DNA from: an uncultured Eubacteriales bacterium
Lineage (GTDB): Bacteria > Bacillota > Clostridia > Oscillospirales > Oscillospiraceae
Direction: 5' to 3'
DNA length: 64,000 nucleotides
NCBI GenBank assembly: GCA_905198835.1
Contig: CAJKDY010000004.1
Location: forward strand, 62,001-126,000
Both the position numbers and the translations under genes were made by a program. The first letter of the stretch is position 1. Each line of letters starts with the position of its first letter. A model generated the notes under the pieces. That model was not told where the DNA came from. It was given only the letters and a program-made list of their open reading frames with translations, and searched no databases. Below, piece by piece: positions 25,941 to 33,966 of this stretch.

Positions 25941-26702
25941 TCAGATAGCGGTCTTGCCGCCGTCGATGGCGATAGTCTGTCCGGTCAGATAGGAGGCACC
26001 ATCGGAGGCCAGCAGAGTGATCAGACCATCCATCTCGCTGGGGTGACCGATCCGCTTCAGGGGAACCAAACCAGCGGTCATCTCGGCATAATCCTCGGCC
26101 TGACCGGGCATCAACTCGGATAGGAAGAAACCGGGGGCGATGGCATTGACCGAGATGTTATAGGGGGCGAACTCCCAGGCCCAGCCCCGGGTCAGCTGAG
26201 GGATGGCGCCCTTGGAGGCCCAGTAGGGCACAATGGCGCCGGTCACGCTGGCCCGCAGACCATACATGGAGGAGATGTTGATGATGCGGCCGTACTTCTT
26301 TTCCATCATGTGCTTGGCCACATACTTCGTCATGAACACCACGGCTTCCAGGTTCACGTCAATGGTGCGATGCCACTGCTCGGGGGTCAGGTCGACGGTG
26401 GGGATTACCTCGCAGGTGCCGGCGTTGTTCACCAGAATGTCGATCTTGCCAAAGGTTTGGATGGCTTCATTGACCGCGGACTCGATTTGGCCCTTATCGG
26501 TCACATCGCAGACGACGGGCAGTACCTTGTGGCCAAAGCCCCGGACTTCCTCGGCAACAGCCTCCAGCTTTTCCTTCCGCCGGGCCAGGAGCACCACATC
26601 GGCACCGCGGTAGGCCAGCGCACGGGCAAACTGGGCGCCCAGGCCGGAAGAAGCGCCGGTGATGAGGGCCACTCTGTTGTTGAGATCAAAACAATCCTTC
26701 AT
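25941..26702 (-). CDS. SDR family NAD(P)-dependent oxidoreductase (gluconate 5-dehydrogenase-like)
   Basis: 253 residues with TGASSGLGAQFA (cofactor loop), NNAGTCEV, a catalytic Ser in NISSMYG, PYWASKGA as the Tyr-x-x-x-Lys pair, and YLTGQTIAIDGG at the end. The overall pattern resembles sugar-acid dehydrogenases; the substrate is unproven. ATG 26702 is chosen because GGAGGAATCCCAA precedes it; the upstream ATG 26717 lies inside that site. It has a strong promoter at 26794-26822 and is divergent from a TetR regulator that probably controls it. Confidence 0.88.
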   Translation of the reverse strand: MKDCFDLNNRVALITGASSGLGAQFARALAYRGADVVLLARRKEKLEAVAEEVRGFGHKVLPVVCDVTDKGQIESAVNEAIQTFGKIDILVNNAGTCEVIPTVDLTPEQWHRTIDVNLEAVVFMTKYVAKHMMEKKYGRIINISSMYGLRASVTGAIVPYWASKGAIPQLTRGWAWEFAPYNISVNAIAPGFFLSELMPGQAEDYAEMTAGLVPLKRIGHPSEMDGLITLLASDGASYLTGQTIAIDGGKTAI

Positions 26703-26793
26703 TTGGGATTCCTCCATTCAATTTTTTGTGGGACAAATCGAGCGTTTTCCATTGTCCCCAAGGCGATCATGTACTATAATCAACCTTGTTAAA

Positions 26794-26822
26794 ATCATAA
26801 CAGGGCCGCAAAACGCCGTCAA
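26794..26822 (-). promoter_or_regulatory. Promoter of the SDR gene
   Basis: TTGACG, a 17-base spacer and TATGAT on the minus strand. A short palindrome CAAT-GTTAT-ATTG (26827-26839) upstream could be a TetR operator shared with the divergent gene. Confidence 0.6.
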
Positions 26823-26879
26823 CAAACAATGTTATATTGATCGTCTTGAAAACAACAGAAAAGGAATTTGTGTTGCTTT

Positions 26880-27401
26880 ATGAAAAACAGAAGGATCACA
26901 ATGACAAAGAGCCTGCTTCAGCAGGCTTTGGTGGAGCTTTTGGAGGAGGAGCATCTGCCGAGCATTACAGTAACTGCGCTGTGCGCCAAGGCTGATGTAA
27001 ACCGCTCCACCTTTTACGCCCACTACGCCAGCCTGGACGCTGTGCTGGATGATGTGGAAACAGAGTTTCTCTCCCACGTCTCCTACATCACGGGGATCCA
27101 GGACCGGCGGCAGCACTGGCAGCAGATGTATGAGTATATGCGCTACATCCAGAGGCACAAAAGCACCTTCCTAGTCCTTCTGCAAAACGGTCGATTGGTG
27201 GACAAGGTTTCGGAGACCTCCGTGGAACTGTATCGGCAGAAATTGGTTTTGGACCGGGGTGAGTCTGAGGAAGAGTTCAAGCTCTTGCTCCAATATCATG
27301 TGGCGGGCACCTATCAGATGATTTCCTACTGGATCCAGCATGAGGAGCTTTACTCTATTGAGCATATCACTGACTTGATTATTGATTTGATGGGGAAGTG
27401 A
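26880..27401 (+). CDS. TetR/AcrR family transcriptional regulator
   Basis: 173 residues. The N-terminal helix-turn-helix (residues 5-55) reads KSLLQQALVELLEEEHLPSI, then TVTALCAKADVNRSTFYAHY. The helical ligand-binding C-terminal part resembles DhaS-like TetR_C proteins. It probably represses the divergent SDR gene. ATG 26880 gives the usual basic lead-in (KNRRITMTK) seen in the family; ATG 26901 with AGAAGGA upstream is an alternative. Confidence 0.85.
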   Translation: MKNRRITMTKSLLQQALVELLEEEHLPSITVTALCAKADVNRSTFYAHYASLDAVLDDVETEFLSHVSYITGIQDRRQHWQQMYEYMRYIQRHKSTFLVLLQNGRLVDKVSETSVELYRQKLVLDRGESEEEFKLLLQYHVAGTYQMISYWIQHEELYSIEHITDLIIDLMGK

Positions 27402-27417
27402 TGCCTTGTGCAAACCC

Positions 27418-27460
27418 AAAAAGCGCGTTGCAGAATGAATAAGCTGCAACGCGCTTTTTT
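27418..27460. terminator. Terminator after the TetR gene
   Basis: 16-bp stem AAAAAGCGCGTTGCAG / CTGCAACGCGCTTTTT followed by a T run. It also faces the convergent radical SAM gene. Confidence 0.85.
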
Positions 27461-27523
27461 GTGAAACAGTTGCCTTGCTGGAAACAATGAGAGGGAATTC
27501 GTCCATAGCATAGGAGCATATCA

Positions 27524-29203
27524 TTAAGAATCGATACCACTTAACAGTCGGAGATAATAGGACTTGTTTTGCTCCATTTTGCTCTTTTTTGCAGTATAGA
27601 ATAACAAAATGGGCTCCAGCGCACGACTGTGTTTTTGATCCATAACATGTATTTCCGTTTCAGTAGCCGACAATACACATAGTAATTCTTCTTTTTGGCC
27701 AGACGTAAGCTTGTGATACGCTTCTGACCAACGTTGAATTAGTCCCACTTTTTCAAAATAGTCGCGATATCTAATATAATCATCCGGCATCGCAAGGATT
27801 TCCAAATATTCTTCTACGCTATGACCAAATGCGCGCAGAAAAAAGTCCTTTTCTTTTGCGACAACTCCGGAAGTAACATTAAGAATCACATTTATAGATT
27901 TAAGATACTTCTTGTTCCAGAGTGCACCAATATAACTGCGATCTGTGTGCTCGATTGAGGCGTATTTCATTGGAAAAGAAAAGAGACTTTTTATCTCCAC
28001 ATGCTTCTCACAAAAATCGACATTTAGAAACAATCTATTCCAAAGATCTTGAGGGTCATCCTGGTAGTTGTAAAGTAAATAATTTGAGAAATGGCAAATG
28101 CCATTTTGGGCAGCCAAATCCATTGCGTGAAAGTATTCTTCTTGAGTATTGATGTCATCAAATGCAATTCGGCAAGGTTTCAAAGCTATTTGAGACAAGA
28201 GTTTTGCTTTTTCTGGTGTGAATAGGCGGGCGTCTAAACCTTGATTAAAATCTACATGGCGCTTTATACTATGATAGTTATATCGACTAAAGAAATTTTC
28301 AATATACTGCTGCTGCTTGTGCAATTGTGAAAGAAGTAGGTCATCGCGGTTATCGGCAATAAGTTGCTGAATTGGCTGTAGCCTTTCAATATCTGCATTA
28401 CTAATTCGTGAGGTTTTTATTCCCAAAAACTTTTTTTTAATGCGATGCATAAGGTGAATATAAGGCTTGTTGTTCTGCTCACGTTCGAATAAGCTACGGA
28501 GCATAATGGGCATTTCATTACACTTCCTGGCGGTGTTGTTTGTCGATCCAAAGCCGAGGCTTATAAGTGTATTAATCGTTTCAGATAAGTGCGGAGCAAA
28601 AAGAGCGTTGTTGTCCATAATAAGTAGATTTTTTTTAATGCCAAAACGTGCGTCCACGCGTTCAATTTGTTCCCTGATGTTTTGACACTCATAGAACGTG
28701 GGTTCCAATGTTTTGACTGCACAAAACGGGCACTTTCTCGGGCAACCACGAGAAGTGTATATAAAGTAACTATCTGCTGCAGGATAGTCATATGGAATGT
28801 CCCACAAAATATCATAATCGAGTTCAAGGATATCGATATTTACATTGTCATCATAACCCAAAAAATTAGAGGAGATAAGCTGTCCTATTAGAACCTGAAC
28901 ACCAGGGATTGCAGCCCTAAACCGCTCGGGCATAATAGTAGAGGCAATACCCCCCACAAATACCTTGTCAATGCCAACGATAGCAATATAGTAACGAATA
29001 GTCTCAATACACATATCAAAGTCAAATGTAAACAATGTCGTTACAAAGATCTTGTCATAATTTGTGGCCTCGACAACCGGCAGTAATCCCTTGTGAAACT
29101 GGACAAAATCCCCTTTTGACTTATAATATGTAGAAATCTTCATAAGACCAATCGGAGGATATTTATTTTTATAGTTTGGCTCAACAAGCAAAATTCGTTC
29201 CAT
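27524..29203 (-). CDS. Radical SAM protein in AT-rich island
   Basis: 559 residues. The N-terminal ~125 residues look like a B12-binding-type Rossmann region (ILLVEPNYKNKYPPIGLMKIS) with no obvious cobalamin His motif. The radical SAM core follows with the cluster motif SRGCPRKCPFCAV (CX3CX2C, about residues 150-163) and VDFNQGLDARLFTP further on. The last ~150 residues are unassigned. It should generate a 5'-deoxyadenosyl radical; the substrate is unknown. GGGGTGGTGAT precedes ATG 29203. Base composition is far lower in GC than the flanks. A terminator separates it from the GHKL/cyclase unit on the same strand, so it may be separately transcribed. Confidence 0.85.
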   Translation of the reverse strand: MERILLVEPNYKNKYPPIGLMKISTYYKSKGDFVQFHKGLLPVVEATNYDKIFVTTLFTFDFDMCIETIRYYIAIVGIDKVFVGGIASTIMPERFRAAIPGVQVLIGQLISSNFLGYDDNVNIDILELDYDILWDIPYDYPAADSYFIYTSRGCPRKCPFCAVKTLEPTFYECQNIREQIERVDARFGIKKNLLIMDNNALFAPHLSETINTLISLGFGSTNNTARKCNEMPIMLRSLFEREQNNKPYIHLMHRIKKKFLGIKTSRISNADIERLQPIQQLIADNRDDLLLSQLHKQQQYIENFFSRYNYHSIKRHVDFNQGLDARLFTPEKAKLLSQIALKPCRIAFDDINTQEEYFHAMDLAAQNGICHFSNYLLYNYQDDPQDLWNRLFLNVDFCEKHVEIKSLFSFPMKYASIEHTDRSYIGALWNKKYLKSINVILNVTSGVVAKEKDFFLRAFGHSVEEYLEILAMPDDYIRYRDYFEKVGLIQRWSEAYHKLTSGQKEELLCVLSATETEIHVMDQKHSRALEPILLFYTAKKSKMEQNKSYYLRLLSGIDS

Positions 29204-29250
29204 ATCATCACCACCCCAAGTTTACCATGAACGGGGTCCCTTTGTAAAGA

Positions 29251-29300
29251 TATAAAAAGCCAGTATCACAGATTTTTCTCAGAATTCGTGATACCGGCTT
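29251..29300 (-). terminator. Terminator of the cyclase-like/GHKL unit
   Basis: 12-bp stem AAGCCGGTATCA / TGATACTGGCTT (one mismatch) on the minus strand followed by TTTTTATATC, 12 bases after the GHKL stop. Confidence 0.7.
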
Positions 29301-29312
29301 CTCAAAATATAA

Positions 29313-30791
29313 CTAATTTGCATTTAACCAGGTTATAAAATCTTCAAAGTAGGAGTCCAAGCTAAAATCCGTTATCTGGTCAATATATCTTTTTATGCGA
29401 GCATTCATGTCCTTAGAGATTTTGGACTTGATAATTCGTCTCTTATCAGCTGTTGGCAAATCTAGAAAGCTCTTTTTCGGGATGGGATCTTCTTCAAGTA
29501 CTATGTCCTGACGGGCAAGCTTAATAAGAGCATCTTCTGCTTTCTTTCGCAACTCGTCAAGGCTATTTTTGGAGACCTCTTCTTTTTTCTTAGCAGAATA
29601 ATAACCAGATAAAGCATATCTTGCTTGAAAAATATTTTCAACGAATTCCCCAACAAGCTTTAAGAAATTAAAAGAATCCTCGTCAGTTACGTCGATGAAT
29701 GTGCGCCGAGCATTAGCGGAAATATTTACTTTATCAACAATATAAATAATGGCGCCAATCCCTCTTACGGCTTGGATTGTTTCATTTACCGTGTGCGAAA
29801 TCATTCCAAACTGCTGAAGCGCAGGAATAAGTTCAGACTCATCGCAAAGGAGAATATTATCAATGTACATACGAATTCCGGAAAAGCTGTTTTTATTATT
29901 AATTGCGATTCCTGCGTTGGAGAACGTGTGTACGCATACAGCGTACTGCTCCAAATTGCTTTTACACAGATAATCTCTTAACAAGGATCGGGTAATGGGA
30001 CGCTTGATGCTGTTTCCGTTATAAGAAATATTAAATGCTTTTGCGGGCATGGTGAAATCATCCGAGAAAGCAGGAGCTTTACTCAAATCTAGAAATAATT
30101 CATGAGTATCATCACTACCGCCTGGGCTGAGTAATTCTTCTTGAAAAGGTACAGGCAATAGCCACGATAAGTTTTCAAGAAAACTCCGTTCATCAACTGC
30201 GGCGTTTAGGACCAAAGAGATTGAGCTTAAAATGACCAGAAAACCGGTGTTTCGGTGCTCAAACAAAGAATTAGAATCCTTCGAAGACAAAATCGTCTTA
30301 ATTGTCGATGCATCAGGGTGCTCTTCGAAATGAGAAATCGACTTCATTAAATCCACAAACTGGAGATTATTAAGTTCGCCATTCTTTCTGAGCTGCGCAT
30401 ATTTTTGGCAATCAATTGTATAGGTCTGAAAACGGTTTTGCTGATAATCTACGATATTTATAAAGCTAAGCTTTTGACAGTAGGATAAACCGGAAAGACG
30501 ACCAATGCCCTTATATCCAATATTCTTACTTTTTATTTTTGCAGAATCAGCAATACTTCCCATAGTTGATGCAAACTTCTCTGGTGCAATACCTGTTCCA
30601 TTATCTAAAAAGTAAAGGGAGTCCTGATCTTTCCAAATTTTTATTGCCAGACTGGAGGTGGAATCATCTTCCTCAGCAACGCGCAAAGAATCCGCTGAGT
30701 TTTGGACATATTCTCTAAATACAACTATTGGCTTGTCATATAAGGATTCAGTAATTATTTCCACAATACTTGCTCCAACTCTTTCTCGCAT
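29313..30791 (-). CDS. HSP90-like GHKL ATPase
   Basis: 492 residues. The N-terminal GHKL ATP-binding fold (about 1-180) has its motifs in order: N-box REYVQNSADS (Glu, Asn and Asp of the Bergerat fold), G1 DNGTGI and G2 GYKGIGRLSGL. The middle part resembles the HSP90/MutL second domain in position only. The C-terminal ~110 residues are charged and helical, with no HSP90 dimerisation motif recognised. It probably works as an ATP-driven clamp. ATG 30791 follows GGAGGTACATATA. It lies 36 bases downstream of the cyclase-like gene with a terminator after it, a closed two-gene transcript. Confidence 0.85.
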   Translation of the reverse strand: MRERVGASIVEIITESLYDKPIVVFREYVQNSADSLRVAEEDDSTSSLAIKIWKDQDSLYFLDNGTGIAPEKFASTMGSIADSAKIKSKNIGYKGIGRLSGLSYCQKLSFINIVDYQQNRFQTYTIDCQKYAQLRKNGELNNLQFVDLMKSISHFEEHPDASTIKTILSSKDSNSLFEHRNTGFLVILSSISLVLNAAVDERSFLENLSWLLPVPFQEELLSPGGSDDTHELFLDLSKAPAFSDDFTMPAKAFNISYNGNSIKRPITRSLLRDYLCKSNLEQYAVCVHTFSNAGIAINNKNSFSGIRMYIDNILLCDESELIPALQQFGMISHTVNETIQAVRGIGAIIYIVDKVNISANARRTFIDVTDEDSFNFLKLVGEFVENIFQARYALSGYYSAKKKEEVSKNSLDELRKKAEDALIKLARQDIVLEEDPIPKKSFLDLPTADKRRIIKSKISKDMNARIKRYIDQITDFSLDSYFEDFITWLNAN

Positions 30792-30827
30792 TATATGTAC
30801 CTCCATTATAGTCGATGCCGCTGAGAA

Positions 30828-31616
30828 TTATTCAAATTCTTTGCCGCAAGCGTTAATTTCCTCTGCCAAGAAATTATATTTAGGGTAATTGTGTTCGTCA
30901 AATTCAAATCGCTTTTTGCCCTCAATTATATTCTTTTGAATGTCCCTTTTCTTGACCGTCTTGATTTGAGAAATGTCCAAGTTTGTGATGGATGCCAGTT
31001 CACTCTTTTCAATAGGAACAAATGGGCGCAAATAAAAGCGACCTGTCTTTCCTTCGGAATATAATGCCTCATCTATTCCATACGCATCTTTAAGCGCGAG
31101 ATAAGTCTCTTCATCAAGGGCTACTCGAGGGAATTTCGAGATTTTATCTTCTAAAAGATATGCCTTAATTACACAGTCTCCGTAAAATTGGTGTGGTTCA
31201 TTGATAAACAGGCAACCTTTTGCTATTCCTCCACGGAAAAACACTTTTTTGCTCATAGCATATAGGCTAAAATGCAAATATACCTTTATGAACTCTGCAA
31301 GATGGTCAATGCGATCAGTATAAAAATACAAGCTGTCTGAAGTTTGACCGGCTTTTGAAAATTCGGACTGCATAAAACCGGCGTTTTGTAATAACTGACT
31401 ATAATAGTTGAAGATATGCTCATAGCTCTTTGCAAAGCGCTTATTGGGATCCTTACGGTTTTCGTCAAAGGCTTGCTTAAAACCAAGCACGTCAATGAAG
31501 GCGAAGTAAACATTTTCACGCATAGAATACTCTTCGATTGATTCCCTCGTTCTGGTAGGCTTTTTCTCTGCGGTTACATCAGTAGGTAAGGCTGGAACGG
31601 GATTTGTATAAGCCAT
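30828..31616 (-). CDS. Class III nucleotide-cyclase-like protein
   Basis: 262 residues. The pattern is that of a stand-alone class III cyclase fold: FAFIDVLGFK with the first metal Asp (about residues 42-51), TSDSLYFYTD with the second acidic site, FFRGGIAKG, then FYGDCVIKAYLLEDK near the substrate-binding strand. Similar small cyclase-like proteins occur in Pycsar-type defence loci, where they make cyclic pyrimidine nucleotides; whether this one does is inference. The start ATG 31616 has GAGAGGATATCT upstream; an extension to 31664 lacks a site. A near-consensus promoter lies at 31695-31723. No TIR or membrane effector is adjacent; the partner is the GHKL ATPase. Confidence 0.7.
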   Translation of the reverse strand: MAYTNPVPALPTDVTAEKKPTRTRESIEEYSMRENVYFAFIDVLGFKQAFDENRKDPNKRFAKSYEHIFNYYSQLLQNAGFMQSEFSKAGQTSDSLYFYTDRIDHLAEFIKVYLHFSLYAMSKKVFFRGGIAKGCLFINEPHQFYGDCVIKAYLLEDKISKFPRVALDEETYLALKDAYGIDEALYSEGKTGRFYLRPFVPIEKSELASITNLDISQIKTVKKRDIQKNIIEGKKRFEFDEHNYPKYNFLAEEINACGKEFE

Positions 31617-31694
31617 AGATATCCTCTCGCTTTCTCTACTTTCACGATGATTATCGCTAAACATCTGCCATTAATGACAAGAACTTTAACATAT

Positions 31695-31723
31695 ATTATA
31701 CTCCTGCGAGGCAATGTTTTCAA
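31695..31723 (-). promoter_or_regulatory. Strong promoter of the cyclase-like/GHKL unit
   Basis: TTGAAA, a 17-base spacer and TATAAT on the minus strand, about 80 bases before ATG 31616. Confidence 0.75.
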
Positions 31724-31996
31724 TAGAGGGATTGCCATAAAAGGCAAAAAATAAACACTTATATAGCGTAGAATTGCTTAAAATTGAACAAAATAGATAA
31801 TTTTTGAGACAATAGACGATTTTGGGCCAGTCGGTGCACCGTGAAATAAGAGATTCCTTTAGAGCTACTTATTTTAAAGAGGCTTAGCCAAAATCATACA
31901 ATGATAAGTATAAACGCTAAATTCCGTACCAAGTGTTTAATCATAGGTTACACCCGGGAATCTGACTGATAGTAAGTTTGCTTCAACTATAGCCCC

Positions 31997-32025
31997 CAGT
32001 TACCCCGCTGAAAACAAAGAAAGAC
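31997..32025 (+). repeat. att-like recurring motif, copy D
   Basis: CAGTTACCCCGCTGAAAACAAAGAAAG, close to copy C at 34757. It marks the right side of the AT-rich block. The interval 31724-32135 has no gene that I can support. Confidence 0.4.
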
Positions 32026-32071
32026 TAACAAACAGGCAAAGCCCAATTGGTAACTTTCTGATAACTCTCAC

Positions 32072-32103
32072 CCACAGGGATAGCTATTTGGCTATCCCTG
32101 TGG
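32072..32103. repeat. Perfect hairpin upstream of relic genes
   Basis: 13-bp stem CCACAGGGATAGC / GCTATCCCTGTGG with a six-base loop; no T run follows. It lies just before an AAAGGAGG ribosome site of a dead gene. Confidence 0.6.
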
Positions 32104-32135
32104 TATTGTGTGTCCCTGCAAAGGAGGCGCACGGT

Positions 32136-32222
32136 ATGGTAAAAGTGCTGAAAGACCTATTCTACGGCGATCTATCCTTCTCTGATCGCTCCATGCCCAA
32201 AGGGTGGCCATGCACAAGCTGA
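32136..32222 (+). pseudogene. DUF6809-like fragment
   Basis: AAAGGAGG then ATG 32136 opening MVKVLKDLFYGDLSFSDRS, similar to the start of small DUF6809 mobile-element proteins, but a stop follows after 28 residues. Confidence 0.4.
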
Positions 32223-32245
32223 GTACGAAGCGCTGTAAATGAGAG

Positions 32246-32362
32246 GAGACGCTGGCGGAGCTGTTGGACCGTTGGCTGGAGGAGTACGCTGCCCCCACCG
32301 TCGGGCCCTCCGCCCTGGCGGGCTACTGCCAGTACATCGACGGCTATATCAAGCCTCGCCTG
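32246..32362 (+). pseudogene. Tyrosine integrase fragment (SAM-like core-binding domain)
   Basis: In one frame this reads LDRWLEEYAAPTVGPSALAGY, then QYIDGYIKPRL, the N-terminal core-binding signature of phage/ICE tyrosine recombinases. No catalytic domain follows. Confidence 0.65.
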
Positions 32363-32667
32363 TTGTGCACGATACCAGCCCAGTCAAGAATAGCCGCCAA
32401 AACGAACACAGGAGCATAAGTAGATTCGCCGATGCTTTTGCCCGAATACTTGATTGCGATCGCTCCAATAACGGTATCCGCTGTGCACTTTCCAAATCCA
32501 ACCTTATCTTCTTTCCCGCGGGCGTTTCCTTTGCATGCTCTTCTGCCAGGAGAAGACTTCATCAGCGCCATAGTAATGTCGAATACACGATATTCATAGA
32601 AGGCATGATAATCATAGCTGTAGGAAAGCCTATCGCTGGTGAAGGCTTGCCCATCACATGAAGCCAA
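32344..32667 (-). CDS. Hypothetical protein fragment
   Basis: Up to 107 residues. The C-terminal half (VGFGKCTADTVIGAIAIKYSG, then FVLAAILDWAGI) has protein-like composition, but I do not recognise it. No convincing start codon or ribosome site is visible, and its 3' end overlaps the integrase relic. It is best read as a truncated remnant of a longer gene or a decayed gene. Confidence 0.3.
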   Translation of the reverse strand: MASCDGQAFTSDRLSYSYDYHAFYEYRVFDITMALMKSSPGRRACKGNARGKEDKVGFGKCTADTVIGAIAIKYSGKSIGESTYAPVFVLAAILDWAGIVHNRRGLI

Positions 32668-32755
32668 GACCTTGCACCTTTGGCCTTGAAGTAAAAAATC
32701 GTTACCACTCCGCCGCCTTCATAGAGCTTCCTTATATCCAAATGTAATCAACAAA

Positions 32756-33136
32756 TCATTCCAGACTTTTGACAAAGGTCACCTTGTCGCTTTTGGCATC
32801 AATTTGGGTTTTATAGCCCACCCCCATCCAGCTGGAGGCATACGAATGGGTACGGGTATTGGCCCAGAAGGACGGCTTGAAATTTCTTGCTGTGTCGGGC
32901 AAAGTGAAACCCAGTATTTCTTCGATCTGCGAATAGGAAAGCGTCACTCGCATTTCATTCGTCGCAAGGAGATACTCTGCCAGCTTGCGGTACTTGGGAC
33001 TGATACTGTCCAGCTGTGCCCTGCTCTGCGGGCGTTCCGCAGGAGTAGAGCCAAGTCGTTCCTCAAGTTCCTGCACCTTGTTTTCCAGTGTTTTGATCCG
33101 CTCTAGCATTTCTAGCAAAATTTGACTGTATTCCAT
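32756..33136 (-). CDS. DUF7662-like protein with N-terminal coiled coil
   Basis: 126 residues. A coiled coil (about residues 3-30, EMLERIKTLENKVQELEERL) is followed by a compact domain: KYRKLAEYLLATNE, SYSQIEEILGFTLPDTARN, SFWANTRTHSYASSWMGVGY. That second part matches DUF7662, a small domain of unknown function often on mobile elements. ATG 33136 follows AGGAGGGTACTACA. It stands alone between two integrase relics. Confidence 0.65.
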   Translation of the reverse strand: MEYSQILLEMLERIKTLENKVQELEERLGSTPAERPQSRAQLDSISPKYRKLAEYLLATNEMRVTLSYSQIEEILGFTLPDTARNFKPSFWANTRTHSYASSWMGVGYKTQIDAKSDKVTFVKSLE

Positions 33137-33300
33137 TGTAGTACCCTCCTGTTTTTTAGATTGTACTGTGAACATACCATGTTAATTGGACTTTGTCAAG
33201 ACTTATTTATTGTAATACATTATAATTATTTTTTGAGATGTTGTACAAAGTTTGACAAAGGCGGCGGTCAGGACCATCATCCTGCAGCCGCCCGGGAACG

Positions 33301-33471
33301 GGCTGCGTGAGCCATATCAAAGACCACCTGTGGGAGGGACGCTACTCCCCGGTCTGGCCCGACGGCAAGAAGCACGCCCGGAACGTCTACGCCAAGACGG
33401 AAGCGGAGTGCGAGGAGAAGCTGAAGGCGCTGATCCGGGAGATGAAAGCGGAGATCGCCCAGGCAAGGTAA
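33301..33471 (+). pseudogene. Tyrosine integrase fragment (arm-binding domain)
   Basis: Frame reads LWEGRYSPVWPDGKKHARNVYA then AECEEKLKALIREMKAEIA and a stop. This is the N-terminal AP2-like arm-binding domain and first helix of ICE-type integrases, without the rest. Confidence 0.7.
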
Positions 33472-33474
33472 GAG

Positions 33475-33508
33475 AAAAAACAGGGCGGCGTTCCTTGAGA
33501 ACGCCGCC
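33475..33508 (-). terminator. Terminator of the DUF2871 operon
   Basis: 10-bp stem GGCGGCGTTC / GAACGCCGCC followed on the minus strand by CTGTTTTTT. Confidence 0.8.
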
Positions 33509-33533
33509 TTGCTTCATTCCTTTAGTATGCCTT

Positions 33534-33953
33534 TCAGCCCTGATGTGCCGACACGGCGCGCTTGATCTGCACCAGCAGCAGGACCATGCTGACGCCCAGC
33601 AGGATGTGGCCGATCCCGGCCATGCCGGAGATGGCCGCGCTCATGCCCGAGGAGAGAGCGATCCCCAGCACCTGGGTCACGCCCCGCAGGACAAGCATCA
33701 CAGCCGTCAGGTTCAGCCCGACGTGATAGACCACCAGCGCCCGCCCGGTCTTCGCAACCGTGAAGGCAAAGCTCTTTTCCAGCAGGAGAAGCAGCAGGAA
33801 AAACACCATGCCCAGCAGGAAATAGTGGGTGTGGATCACCGAGAGGGTAGTTTTGGCGGTGTAGCCGCTGAATTTGGTGAACTCCCGGTAGAATACGCCC
33901 CCGGCCATGGCCAGGACGGCGTATACCAAAGCGGAATTGATGTAGCGTTTCAT
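33534..33953 (-). CDS. DUF2871 domain-containing membrane protein
   Basis: 139 residues with four hydrophobic segments; THYFLLGMVFFLLLLLLEK and YHVGLNLTAVMLVLRG match the DUF2871 family. Conserved His residues in the membrane (HTHYF, YHVG, GIGHILLG) are typical and might bind metal or haem; this is inference. AGGAGG precedes ATG 33953. It lies 13 bases downstream of a second membrane-protein gene, so the two form an operon. Confidence 0.8.
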   Translation of the reverse strand: MKRYINSALVYAVLAMAGGVFYREFTKFSGYTAKTTLSVIHTHYFLLGMVFFLLLLLLEKSFAFTVAKTGRALVVYHVGLNLTAVMLVLRGVTQVLGIALSSGMSAAISGMAGIGHILLGVSMVLLLVQIKRAVSAHQG

Positions 33954-33966
33954 AAGCAGTTCCTCC

